From assembly GCA_964579765.1 (NCBI GenBank), contig CAZOIK010000448.1, positions 1 to 39,024 on the forward strand: a stretch of DNA of 39,024 bases. The letters are read 5' to 3'. Origin of the DNA: DATNBT01 sp964579765 (GTDB lineage Bacteria > Acidobacteriota > Vicinamibacteria > Vicinamibacterales > CAVVIG01). The notes beneath the pieces were generated by a model. The model was not told where the DNA came from. It saw only the letters and a list, made by a program, of their open reading frames with translations, and made no database searches. Positions 1 to 7,880 of this stretch are shown here, piece by piece. The stretch's first letter is position 1. Every line of letters begins with the position of its first letter. The position numbers were made by a program, and so were the translations under genes.

Positions 1-70
1 GAACAGCGAGTCGGAGCTCCCGCGCACGCGCCGCACCGTGGTCGGCAATCGCCCACGCGCGTTCGTTCAT
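1..70 (-). CDS. 5' end of an unidentified gene cut by the left edge
   Basis: An ATG at 70 on the minus strand opens a frame that stays open to the window edge and gives 23 residues beginning MNERAWAIADHG, an Ala/Arg-rich helical stretch. It would be divergent from the NHL gene, with about 34 bases between the start codons. Too little is present to assign a family, and an open frame of this length in high-GC DNA can arise by chance, so the call is tentative. Confidence 0.35.
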   Translation of the reverse strand, partial: MNERAWAIADHGAARARELRLAV

Positions 71-90
71 CCGCAGACTGGCTGTCGTGC

Positions 91-96
91 TATCGT
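91..96 (+). promoter_or_regulatory. candidate -10 element of the NHL gene
   Basis: TATCGT lies 8 bases before the ATG at 105. The same close spacing of a -10-like hexamer to the start codon is seen before several other genes here (8466, 11072, 24278, 32464, 35340). It argues against the upstream in-frame GTG at 87, which would precede the transcription start. No clear -35 hexamer is visible. Confidence 0.3.
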
Positions 97-104
97 TCGA
101 CGCC

Positions 105-1103
105 ATGAAGAAACCCGTTTTCGCAGCGGCCATCGGCACTCTCGCGACCGCGGCCTCCCTGTTCGCCGCCACGCTGCTCGTCCACGCCGCCGCGCCCTCG
201 TTCACCTACGTCGAGGGCTGGCTCAGGCTGCCCGAGGGGCGATCCACGCTCGGCAACATGCACGGCGACGTCGCCGTCAGCTCGAACGGCGAAGTGTACC
301 TCAGCGTCCAGGATCCGAACGCGGGGCTGCAGGTGTACGCGCCCGACGACCGCTTCCTTCGCAACGTCCCGGGCGCGCCACCCGATTTGCACGGCTTCGT
401 CATCCGTCGCGAAGCCGGGGGCGAGTTCATTTACGGCGTGACGCTGCGCGGCCAGACGATCGTCAAGCTCGCGCTCGACGGCACGGTCACGATGACGATC
501 CCCGCGTCGGCCATTCCAGACGAGTTCAAAGTCCGCAACGCGCGCAGCGGTCAGCTCGGCGTCCTGCTCACCGACGTCGTCGTCGCGCCGAACGGCGATC
601 TGTACGTCGCCGACGGCTACGCGAGCGACTACATCCACCGCTTCGACCGAACGGGCAAGTATCTCGGGTCGTTCGGCGGCAGGAAGCCGCCCTACAACTT
701 CAACACGCTGCACAAGCTTGCCGTGGACACGCGCTTCACGCCGGCGCGCCTCATCGCCTGCGATCGCGCGAACAATCGCGTCGTCCATCTCTCGCTCGAC
801 GGCCAGTTCCTCGGCGTCGTTGCGGAGGGGCTGGAGCTGCCGGCGGCGATCGTCGTCTCGGGTGACTACGCGATTGTCGGGGAGTTGAAAGGACGCGTAA
901 GCATCCTCGACAAGCAGGGCGCGATCATCAGCCAGTTCGGCGCCAACACGGATGCCGGCGCGGGCACGAACAAGCTCAAGCCCGAAGAGTGGCGTCCGGG
1001 CATCTTCACCGCGCCGCACGGCGTCGCCGTCGATGCGCACGGCAACCTGTTCGTCTCGGAATTCAACCAATACGGCCGCGCGCTCCGCTTCAACCGGCGG
1101 TAG
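105..1103 (+). CDS. exported NHL-repeat six-bladed beta-propeller protein
   Basis: The 332-residue product starts with a signal peptide (residues 1 to about 30, two lysines then an Ala/Leu-rich core). NHL-type blades follow, each with a pattern of V-x-P-N-G-D-L-Y-V-A-D and a closing R-F-D-x-x-G-K-Y-L-G-S-F-G. The clearest are near residues 155-190, 200-245 and 295-332. Such propellers usually bind ligands or proteins, and some are lyases or peptidylglycine-type enzymes, but no catalytic motif is recognisable. ATG 105 is preferred over GTG 87 because it places the lysine pair at the N terminus. The gene is convergent with fhcC and overlaps its end by 14 bases. The function is unknown and the export is inferred. 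Confidence 0.8.
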   Translation: MKKPVFAAAIGTLATAASLFAATLLVHAAAPSFTYVEGWLRLPEGRSTLGNMHGDVAVSSNGEVYLSVQDPNAGLQVYAPDDRFLRNVPGAPPDLHGFVIRREAGGEFIYGVTLRGQTIVKLALDGTVTMTIPASAIPDEFKVRNARSGQLGVLLTDVVVAPNGDLYVADGYASDYIHRFDRTGKYLGSFGGRKPPYNFNTLHKLAVDTRFTPARLIACDRANNRVVHLSLDGQFLGVVAEGLELPAAIVVSGDYAIVGELKGRVSILDKQGAIISQFGANTDAGAGTNKLKPEEWRPGIFTAPHGVAVDAHGNLFVSEFNQYGRALRFNRR

Positions 1104-1920
1104 CGCGCACCCACTCGAGGATTTCTCCGCGTCCCGGCGTGCCGGCGTCACCGCAGTAGCGCCGGTACCGTCCGTTCAGGATGTCCTCGTCCACGGAAAG
1201 CCCGTAGCGCCGGCGCAAGTACATCAACGTAAGCCGCACGTGCGGCGGCTCGAACGTGCACGCATACCAATACGTCGCTGGCGGCTCGATGCCGCCGAAC
1301 GCGACGATCGTCCCGCGCTTGCTGCCCCGCCCGGGATCGGCGCCGGTCCGGCCGAACACAACCAGCGTGCCGGCGATCACCGCGCGCGCCGCGTCGCGGC
1401 CAGCGTCGCCGCCGACGACCACGAGCCCGCGCCGCGCACGGACGGCGGCTTCGACGCCCACCGATCCGTCCACGACGATCTCGCCGCCGGTCATGCCCTT
1501 CGACGCGCCGGGCGAGGCGGCGCCGAGTCGATCGCCCGCGCTTCCGCGAACGCGCAGCACGCCGCCACTCATCGCCGTCCCCGCATCGTCTCCGACGTTG
1601 CCGAGCACCTCGACGCGTCCGCCCCGCAGTGCCGCCGCGACACGCGTGCCCGCGTCGCCGTCGATCACCAGCTCGCCGCCGGCCATGCCGGCGCCGAGTC
1701 CGTGCACGCGCCCCAGCGCGCCTTCAATGCGCACGCGCGGCGAGCGGTCGCCTCGCACGTCGAAGAAGTCGCCGACCTGTGCCTCGCGCGATCCCGTCCA
1801 GACAGGCAGCGCCGCGATGTCGCGCGCCGAGAGCGCCGCCAGCCGATCGGCGGCCAGTCCGTCGGTGTCGAGCGCGCTCTCGGGGGCCGATCGCAGCGTC
1901 AGCGTGATCGCGTCGCTCAT
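1090..1920 (-). CDS. fhcC: formyltransferase/hydrolase complex subunit C (formylmethanofuran dehydrogenase subunit C family)
   Basis: The 276-residue product has the right-handed beta-helix of the FwdC/FhcC family, related to the C-terminal domain of glutamate synthase. Repeated G-G-x-x-x-V-x-G-x-x-G-x-x-x-G turns run from about residue 75 to 200, and the family motif A-S-P-G-A-S-K-G-M-T-G-G is present. In methylotrophs FhcABCD moves the formyl group from formyl-H4MPT to methylofuran and hydrolyses it to formate. Subunit C is structural and close to the methylofuran path. It is the last gene of the minus-strand C1 operon, and its ATG overlaps the fhcD stop as ATGA. The frame is open far upstream, but the start at 1920 gives the normal family length. 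Confidence 0.93.
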   Translation of the reverse strand: MSDAITLTLRSAPESALDTDGLAADRLAALSARDIAALPVWTGSREAQVGDFFDVRGDRSPRVRIEGALGRVHGLGAGMAGGELVIDGDAGTRVAAALRGGRVEVLGNVGDDAGTAMSGGVLRVRGSAGDRLGAASPGASKGMTGGEIVVDGSVGVEAAVRARRGLVVVGGDAGRDAARAVIAGTLVVFGRTGADPGRGSKRGTIVAFGGIEPPATYWYACTFEPPHVRLTLMYLRRRYGLSVDEDILNGRYRRYCGDAGTPGRGEILEWVRATAG

Positions 1921-2819
1921 GAGACGCCGTCCATGATCGCGCGCAGGTGAAACTGATACCGGCCCAGGTTGCCGCCGTAGTTGCCGGCCGTGATCGCGCG
2001 GACGCCGGGGCGGCACGCCGCCCCGATGCCGGCGCGCATTGCGCGCCGAATCGCCCCTTCGTCGAGGCCGTCGAGCACGAGCTCGAGCACCGCGTTGACG
2101 CCGTCGGGCAGCGCCGAATCGGTCGACGCGCGCAGCGTCGGGCAGTACGCGTCGTTGGTCGAGGCGACGAGCGACGCGTAGCCACGCGCGCCAATCTTGC
2201 TGCCGCTGCGCGCGACGCCGCCGGGAAACGGCAGGATCACGCCCGGCATGCCGGCGATCGCCGCGACGGCCGCTTCGGCCGCGGCGAGCGCGCTCGCGCC
2301 GTCGTCGGCGAGGATGAGAAAGTTGCCGCCGCCAACGCCGTGCTTCAGCACGCCGAAACTCTCCTGGACGAGAAACTCCCCTTCCATCACCGGCACACGC
2401 CAGTAGCGCTCGCCGCCGACGACCTTGCTGATCTGGAAGCGATCGCCGAACACGCGCAGCGCGCGGCCCGGCGTCACACGATCGGCCGCGTCCGGCAGGC
2501 CGTCGAAGCAGCTCGTCGTCGGACACGTCAGCACCGTCTGGCCGATGCGCTCGACGAGGCGCTTGCCGAGGCCCACGGCTTCCATGGCGAACACGAGGAT
2601 CGAGACGCCCGGGCGTCCGTCCGGGGTCTCGTCCGGCGAGAGCTCGCGCTCGACCGCCGCCTCGCACTTGCAGGCAATGACCGACGTCGCGAAGCCGGTC
2701 ATCGCCGCGGCCGCCGCGCGCGCCCAGCGCTCGTTCACCGCCGTGACAACGACTCGTGCCGCGGCCATGTCGAAGGCCTCGGCGAAGGTGTCCTCGATGA
2801 ACACGCCGCGGACGTTCAT
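1917..2819 (-). CDS. fhcD: formylmethanofuran:tetrahydromethanopterin formyltransferase (FhcD/Ftr)
   Basis: The 300-residue product matches the usual length of Ftr. It has the family's N terminus (MNVRGVFIEDTFAEAFDM) and the conserved S-T-N-D-A-Y-C-P-T-L-R segment near residue 222. It transfers the formyl group between tetrahydromethanopterin and methylofuran, and in bacteria it works as subunit D of the Fhc formyltransferase/hydrolase complex in the cytoplasm. The ATG at 2819 overlaps the fhcA stop as ATGA, and its own stop overlaps the fhcC ATG, so translation is probably coupled along the operon. Nothing in the sequence looks damaged. Confidence 0.95.
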   Translation of the reverse strand: MNVRGVFIEDTFAEAFDMAAARVVVTAVNERWARAAAAAMTGFATSVIACKCEAAVERELSPDETPDGRPGVSILVFAMEAVGLGKRLVERIGQTVLTCPTTSCFDGLPDAADRVTPGRALRVFGDRFQISKVVGGERYWRVPVMEGEFLVQESFGVLKHGVGGGNFLILADDGASALAAAEAAVAAIAGMPGVILPFPGGVARSGSKIGARGYASLVASTNDAYCPTLRASTDSALPDGVNAVLELVLDGLDEGAIRRAMRAGIGAACRPGVRAITAGNYGGNLGRYQFHLRAIMDGVS

Positions 2820-4459
2820 AGCGGCTCCGGCGCGTCGCGCAGCGCGCCGACGGGATAGTTGTCGAACGACACGGTCGAATACCGGTCGAAGTACCGGCGG
2901 AGATCGCGCTCGACCGCCGCGTCGTGCGGCGGCTTCACGTGGAGGCGTCGCCCAGCGGGTGCGCGGCGCAGCTGCCCTTCTTCAACGACAAGCGTCCCGG
3001 CCTTGACGACGCAGCGCGGCGTCGCGAACATGCGCGATCGATCGGCGTCCGGCATGTACACAGTGACGTCGGCGTCCGCGCCGACGCCGAGATGTCCCTT
3101 CCGCTGCAGCCCGAGCAGCCGCGCGGGACCGGCGCGCGTGATGACGGCGATCTCACCGAGCGTGTACTCACGCGAGAGGCCGTCGGCGAGCGCGCTGCCG
3201 GCGAGGAATTTGTGGTTCACGCGTTTCAGCTGATCGTCTCTGTACGTGCGATCCATCAGCAGCCGGATAAGCTCGGGATAGGCGGCAAACGATCCGCCGT
3301 TTGGATGATCCGTGGACAGCACCATGCGCCACGGATCGGCCGACAGCAGGAACAGCTCAAGGCCGACGACCCACTGCAGCGACGACACGGCGGCCTTCTC
3401 CCGATAAGTGTAGGGCACGATGCCACAGCCGGTTTCCAGCTCGACGTCCACGTTGATCCACTTGCGACCCGTGCTCTTGTGCAGGAGGTATTCGACCGGT
3501 CCGTCCGCCGTCAGCGTCGTCGCCGGCCCGAACAGCACCTGGCCGACGTCGCCGCTCGTTTCCGGATGCGCGTTGATGTACTCGATGACGTCGCGCGCGG
3601 CCGACCTCCAGCCGCCGTCCTTCCCCGTTTCGGCGCCGTAGCTGTGAAACTGCAAGTGCGTGAAATGCGCGCGCCGTCCGACCGTCGCGCGCATGCTGCC
3701 GAGTGTGGTCGCGACGTTGCCGGCGACGCCGAGGTTGTTGCAGTGGATGTGCGCCGGATGCGGCAGGCGCAGGTCGGTGGCGGCCTGCACGAGCGTCTCG
3801 AGAATCGCCCGCGGCGTCACGCGGCTCGATCCGATCTGTGTGTCGAGGTCGGTGCGATCGCGCTCCCCGCGTTTCCAGCGCTCGATGCCGCCGGGGTTCA
3901 CGATCTTGATCGCGTAGCCGCCGGCCGCGCCGAGCAGCCAGCCGGCGTAGTCGCGGGCACGTGTGCGCTCGCCCGCGTCAATCTGCCGGAAGAGATACTC
4001 GTCGTTGCCCATCAGCACGAAGAACCCGCCGTCCACGATCGGCGTGTCGTCGAACTCGGCGTGCGACTCCCGCGCATACAGCGGCGCGACGGCGGCGTCG
4101 AAGACCGTCGTGTAGCCAAGGCCGGCGTAGCGATAGCCGGTCGTAAACGACGACGGCAGCGTCCCGCCGGTGCCGGAACGCGGTGCCGCGCCGTCGAGCA
4201 GGTCCGGCGCGGGCGCCGGGTCCTTGTCGTGCTCTTCCGGCAGCAGACGGCGCGCAAGATTCACGCTGCCGCTCGCGACGTGCGCGTGGATGTCCACGCC
4301 GCCCGGCATCACCACCATGCCGCGCGCGTCGATCGTCGTCGCGCCGGCCGGCGCCTCGGCGACGATGCGGCCGTCGGCGATGCACACGTCGCGCACCTCG
4401 CCGTCGATGCCGTTGGCCGGGTCGTACACCGCCCCGCCGACGATCCGCAGCGCGCTCAT
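2816..4459 (-). CDS. fhcA: formyltransferase/hydrolase complex subunit A (formylmethanofuran dehydrogenase subunit A family)
   Basis: The 547-residue product is an amidohydrolase-fold protein of the FwdA/FhcA family. The zinc ligands H-A-H lie at residues 58-60, a likely carboxylated lysine at 185 (A-I-K-I-V-N-P-G), further ligands in H-I-H-C-N-N-L-G, and an aspartate in S-T-D-H-P-N-G-G. In the bacterial complex it hydrolyses formylmethylofuran to formate and methylofuran. The ATG at 4459 is chosen because it overlaps the fhcB stop as ATGA and starts with the typical hydrolase strand MSALRIVGGAVYD. An open frame continues upstream to 4894 but is antisense-like filler. Confidence 0.94.
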   Translation of the reverse strand: MSALRIVGGAVYDPANGIDGEVRDVCIADGRIVAEAPAGATTIDARGMVVMPGGVDIHAHVASGSVNLARRLLPEEHDKDPAPAPDLLDGAAPRSGTGGTLPSSFTTGYRYAGLGYTTVFDAAVAPLYARESHAEFDDTPIVDGGFFVLMGNDEYLFRQIDAGERTRARDYAGWLLGAAGGYAIKIVNPGGIERWKRGERDRTDLDTQIGSSRVTPRAILETLVQAATDLRLPHPAHIHCNNLGVAGNVATTLGSMRATVGRRAHFTHLQFHSYGAETGKDGGWRSAARDVIEYINAHPETSGDVGQVLFGPATTLTADGPVEYLLHKSTGRKWINVDVELETGCGIVPYTYREKAAVSSLQWVVGLELFLLSADPWRMVLSTDHPNGGSFAAYPELIRLLMDRTYRDDQLKRVNHKFLAGSALADGLSREYTLGEIAVITRAGPARLLGLQRKGHLGVGADADVTVYMPDADRSRMFATPRCVVKAGTLVVEEGQLRRAPAGRRLHVKPPHDAAVERDLRRYFDRYSTVSFDNYPVGALRDAPEPL

Positions 4460-5760
4460 CGCGACACCGCCTCGCGCAGCGCCCGCACGATCGACGCCGC
4501 CGTGCGCGCGCGGGGAACGAGCGCGCGCAGCGGCAGCGGCACGTCGTCCATGCGGAGGGCCGTGCCGTCCTCGTGAACGCCGGCGATGCCGGTGTCGATC
4601 ACGACGCCGCGAGCGGCGAACATGCTCTCGCTCGCGCGCGGCCCGATCGCGGCGGAGGCGTCCACGCGCGCCATCGAGGACCGCAGGTCCTCGGGAATGC
4701 CCGACGCCGCGCCGACCGCCAGAATCACGTCCACCTCGCCCCGATTCAGACGGTCGGCGGCCGTGCCGTCGTGCGGACGGTAGCGCGGATAACCGCGCGC
4801 GAAATCCGCCGCGAGCGGATAGCCGGTCTGCCACGTGAGGAGGGCGTCGGCGCCCGATCGATTCCCGCCCGCGCGCAGCGTGCTGAGCGCGCACCGCGTC
4901 GGTCCGTTGAGCGCCTGCGCGAGCGCGATCAGCGCGCCGGTTCGTGCCGGATCGCGGCGGTCCGCGTCGCTGTCGTCATCGCTCCGCTCGCCGTCGGCGA
5001 CGATCACGACGTAGCGTCCTTTGCGCAGCCAGTCGGCGAGCTCGCGCGCGTGTGCCCAGATGCCGTGGTCGCGCGCGGCTGCCGCTGGCACGCGGCCGCC
5101 GGAGACGATCGCCGTGACGGCCGTGAGCGTCGCGACCTCGTCGGCGGCACGGATGCCGAAGCGGCGATCGGCGTCCGCGGGTCCGTGCGCGCTGGGCACG
5201 TCCTCGACGTCGATCGCAATGACGGTGCGCGAGCGCCGACCGTCGGGCACGTGCAGCCCGGCTGGCTCGGGCGCGTAGCGGCTCGTGTAGCGTGGATAGC
5301 GATGCGCCGGATCGACGCCCCAGAAGACCACGAGGTCCGCACGATTGCGCGCCTCCCCGAGCGTGGCACTCGCACGCCCGCGTTCCTGGGCCGCGAGCAC
5401 AGACTCGAGCGCCGTCGCGGACGTGACGCTGTCGAGCGCCGCGCCGAGCACGTCGGCGAGCGCGACCACCTCACGCTGTGTTTCCCACGAGATCTCCGGT
5501 GCGAGGTACACGAGCGGCGCCGCCGCGTGCGAGAGCGCTTCCGCCGCGGCGGCGACGGCCGCCTCGACGGCAACGTCACGGCCGGCGATCGCGGCGCGAT
5601 CTGGAAGGGCGCCGTCGCCAAACCAGGCCGTACCGAGCGCGCACGCGTTGTGCGCGGCGGCGATGCGGCCGGACTGCAGGACCACCTCGATGTCGTCGCA
5701 GACGCAGCCGCAGCCGAGACACGCGACGTGCGGCACGATGCGATCGGGCGGCATGCTCAC
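4456..5760 (-). CDS. fhcB: formyltransferase/hydrolase complex subunit B (formylmethanofuran dehydrogenase subunit B family)
   Basis: The 434-residue product begins with the family's cysteine motif C-L-G-C-G-C-V-C-D-D-I near residues 15-25, followed by N-A-C-A-L-G. It then has the molybdopterin-oxidoreductase-like core with V-F-W-G-V-D-P-A-H-R-Y-P-R near residue 160. In archaea subunit B carries the tungsten or molybdenum pterin. In methylotrophs the homologue is regarded as a non-redox structural subunit of the Fhc complex. Two starts are possible: GTG 5760, which overlaps the preceding stop as GTGA, and ATG 5754. I take GTG 5760 because all other junctions of this operon can be read as 4-base overlaps. 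Neither start has a clear Shine-Dalgarno site. Confidence 0.9.
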   Translation of the reverse strand: MSMPPDRIVPHVACLGCGCVCDDIEVVLQSGRIAAAHNACALGTAWFGDGALPDRAAIAGRDVAVEAAVAAAAEALSHAAAPLVYLAPEISWETQREVVALADVLGAALDSVTSATALESVLAAQERGRASATLGEARNRADLVVFWGVDPAHRYPRYTSRYAPEPAGLHVPDGRRSRTVIAIDVEDVPSAHGPADADRRFGIRAADEVATLTAVTAIVSGGRVPAAAARDHGIWAHARELADWLRKGRYVVIVADGERSDDDSDADRRDPARTGALIALAQALNGPTRCALSTLRAGGNRSGADALLTWQTGYPLAADFARGYPRYRPHDGTAADRLNRGEVDVILAVGAASGIPEDLRSSMARVDASAAIGPRASESMFAARGVVIDTGIAGVHEDGTALRMDDVPLPLRALVPRARTAASIVRALREAVSR

Positions 5761-6929
5761 GCCGCGCGCCGTGCCCAGAGGCGCGTCCGCGCCTCGACCC
5801 AGGCGGCACGCCTCACGAGGTTGTCGTAACAGTCCGACGCAGTGCGGCCGCGGGCAAGCACGGTGCAGACCGGCTGGCCCGCGCGGATGGCCTCGCCGAA
5901 ACGCGGCACGTCGCGCACGTCCGTGCGCGCCAGCCACGCCGACGTGTCGCCGGCGACGAGGTCGGCACGCGCGAAGATCACGGCCTTGCCGACCGCGTCG
6001 GCGCGCGCTCGCGCCGCGATCAGATCGAACTCAGGCAGCGTCCCTCGGTCGCAGGCGCCGGCGTGCGCCGCGAACACCGACAGGCCGTACGCACGCTCGA
6101 CCAGCTCCATCGACGCCGACCAGCGCGGGTTCACTTCGATCGGCACCGCCGCGCCGTCACGCGCGATGAAGTCCACGCCGCCGACGCCGGTCAGCCCGAA
6201 CTCGCGCGCGACGACGTCCGCCAGCCGGCATGCGCTGCGCAGAAGCCGCGCTTCTTGCGCGAATTGCGGATCTCCGGCCGGACTCAGGATGTTGCCGCAG
6301 TAGCGGAAGCCGGCGGCGCCGAATGTGGCGTCGCCGACGATCTGTCGCGACACGCCGATCGGCACCGCACGGCCGTGCGCGGCGACGAACACCACCGACG
6401 CGGGGATGCCCGACACGAACGCCTGAAGATGGCAGCCGCGCGGCACCCGCGCGCCGGGGCTCCATCGACGGACGCCGCGACCGCCTCCCGAGGCGCACGG
6501 CTTGATCATCCACTCGCCGCGTGCAGCGGCATCCGTGCGAACAGCCGGAGCGGCGATGCGATGCCGGCGCCAGGCGTCCGCAAGTTGTCTCGGATCCCTC
6601 ACCGCGCGGAGCACCGACGGCGGATTGCCCCACAGCGCTCGTCCCGCCGCGAGCGCGCGCACGGCATGCGGGCGGTTCTCGAAGTTCGACGTGTAGGTGA
6701 CGGCATCGCAGTCGATGCGTCGAGCAGCACGAGCCACCGCCGAGAGCGTGAAGGAAATGCCGAAGTCGCGCGGCAGCGACAGCACGCGAACGGACGCCGC
6801 GTGATCGAGATCGCCGAAGGCGTCGATCGACGTGACATCGAAGCCGGCCCCGGCCGCCGAGGCCGCCATCGCCCGCGTGGACACGCCGACGATCAGCACC
6901 CGGCGGCGCATCGGCTCGGCCCGTCTCAC
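5757..6929 (-). CDS. ATP-grasp ligase of the H4MPT/methylofuran gene cluster
   Basis: The product has about 390 residues and an N-terminal Rossmann-like strand (RRRVLIVGVSTRA). The ATP-grasp core shows the glycine-rich lid W-M-I-K-P-C-A-S-G-G-G-R-G-V and the metal-binding end G-V-D-F-I-A-R-D-G then P-I-E-V-N-P-R-W-S-A-S-M-E-L. ATP-grasp enzymes join a carboxylate to an amine via an acyl phosphate. Such a gene recurs in bacterial H4MPT clusters, and archaeal MfnD (tyramine-glutamate ligase) and MptN (H4MPT glutamate ligase) have the same fold. I infer a glutamate-type ligation in cofactor synthesis, with the substrate unproven. The start is GTG 6929 (GTGA overlap with mtdB) or ATG 6911, seven codons in. 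Confidence 0.82.
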   Translation of the reverse strand: MRRAEPMRRRVLIVGVSTRAMAASAAGAGFDVTSIDAFGDLDHAASVRVLSLPRDFGISFTLSAVARAARRIDCDAVTYTSNFENRPHAVRALAAGRALWGNPPSVLRAVRDPRQLADAWRRHRIAAPAVRTDAAARGEWMIKPCASGGGRGVRRWSPGARVPRGCHLQAFVSGIPASVVFVAAHGRAVPIGVSRQIVGDATFGAAGFRYCGNILSPAGDPQFAQEARLLRSACRLADVVAREFGLTGVGGVDFIARDGAAVPIEVNPRWSASMELVERAYGLSVFAAHAGACDRGTLPEFDLIAARARADAVGKAVIFARADLVAGDTSAWLARTDVRDVPRFGEAIRAGQPVCTVLARGRTASDCYDNLVRRAAWVEARTRLWARRAA

Positions 6930-7801
6930 GCCGGCTTGCGCCCGCCGATCTCGCGCGCGATGTCGGCGATCGTCTCGGCGTCGAGCACCAGGTCGTTGCG
7001 CTCGAACAGGCGCGCAATGCAGGCTTTGTGGATCTTCATCTTCAGCCGGCCCACGCCGAGCGCGCCGAACACCGTGACGCCCTCGCGCTCCACGCCGTCG
7101 TCCATCGCCTCGATGCCCTCGATGCCGACCGGCGGCACGGCGTTGAGATCGGCGGCTGCGCGCAGACCGTGCCGTCCGGCCCACCCGTCGCGCGGCACGA
7201 GACTCACGCCGGCGGGTCCCGCGTTCAACACCAGCTCGGCGCCCTCGAGCGCGGCCGCCGCCTGTGAGCGGTCCGACATCACGACGGCGCGCACGCGTCC
7301 GCCGAAGCGCGTGACGACCGCGTCGATGCGGGCGGGATCGACGGCGCGTCTCGACGTCACGGTCACCTCGGCGCCGGCCTTCGCGAGCAACCCGGCAGCG
7401 CGCAGACCGACCGGGCCGGTGCCGGCGAGCACGACGGCGCGACGGCCGGCGACGTCGCCGCCGAGCGCCGCGCGCAGCTTTTCCACCGCGGCGACTGCGG
7501 TCGTGTTCGATCCGTTCGCGTCGAGCATCACCGACACGCGCAGCGGGCCGAAGAACGACTTCACGGCCGCGGCGAGCAGTCGCTCGCCGACCGCCATGTC
7601 GGTGCCGCCGACGAAGATCGCGGTGTGTTTCAAGTCTTGCGGCCCGCGCGTGAAGATGCACCCGTGCACGAGATCGCGCACGGACTCCGGGCTGACGCCG
7701 CCGTAGCTCATCACCTCGTCGGCGCCGCCGTCGTAGCCGACGACGCGGTCGAACACGCTGGGATGCGGGGAGCTGTCGATCTGGAGCAGAAGGTTGCGCA
7801 C
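6926..7801 (-). CDS. mtdB: NAD(P)-dependent methylene-tetrahydromethanopterin dehydrogenase
   Basis: The 291-residue product is collinear with methylotroph MtdB. It opens with a strand followed by P-S-V-F-D-R-V-V-G-Y-D-G-G-A-D, has the substrate-site segment F-F-G-P-L-R-V-S-V-M-L-D-A-N-G-S-N-T (83-100), and the dinucleotide loop A-G-T-G-P-V-G at 126-132. It oxidises methylene-H4MPT to methenyl-H4MPT with NAD or NADP in the cytoplasm. The start is a GTG at 7801, which matches the family N terminus exactly and has no upstream Shine-Dalgarno site. A strong hairpin with a T-run ends only five bases before it. MtdB is preferred over MtdA because of this N terminus and the Fhc context. Confidence 0.93.
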   Translation of the reverse strand: MRNLLLQIDSSPHPSVFDRVVGYDGGADEVMSYGGVSPESVRDLVHGCIFTRGPQDLKHTAIFVGGTDMAVGERLLAAAVKSFFGPLRVSVMLDANGSNTTAVAAVEKLRAALGGDVAGRRAVVLAGTGPVGLRAAGLLAKAGAEVTVTSRRAVDPARIDAVVTRFGGRVRAVVMSDRSQAAAALEGAELVLNAGPAGVSLVPRDGWAGRHGLRAAADLNAVPPVGIEGIEAMDDGVEREGVTVFGALGVGRLKMKIHKACIARLFERNDLVLDAETIADIAREIGGRKPA

Positions 7802-7806
7802 GGGTG

Positions 7807-7849
7807 AAAAACTGCGCGAGGGCGAATCGCGACGGCCGCCCCCGCGCAG
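7807..7849 (-). terminator. intrinsic terminator or attenuator between fae and mtdB
   Basis: Read on the minus strand, CTGCGCG (7849-7843) pairs perfectly with CGCGCAG (7818-7812). The stem extends inward by six more pairs, GGGGCG with CGCCCT including one G-U, around a 12-base loop. Five T residues (7811-7807) follow directly. This is a textbook rho-independent terminator for fae transcripts, and it ends just before the mtdB start codon at 7801. Confidence 0.75.
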
Positions 7850-7880
7850 AACCTCAGGAAACCCCTGGAACCGCTGGAAC

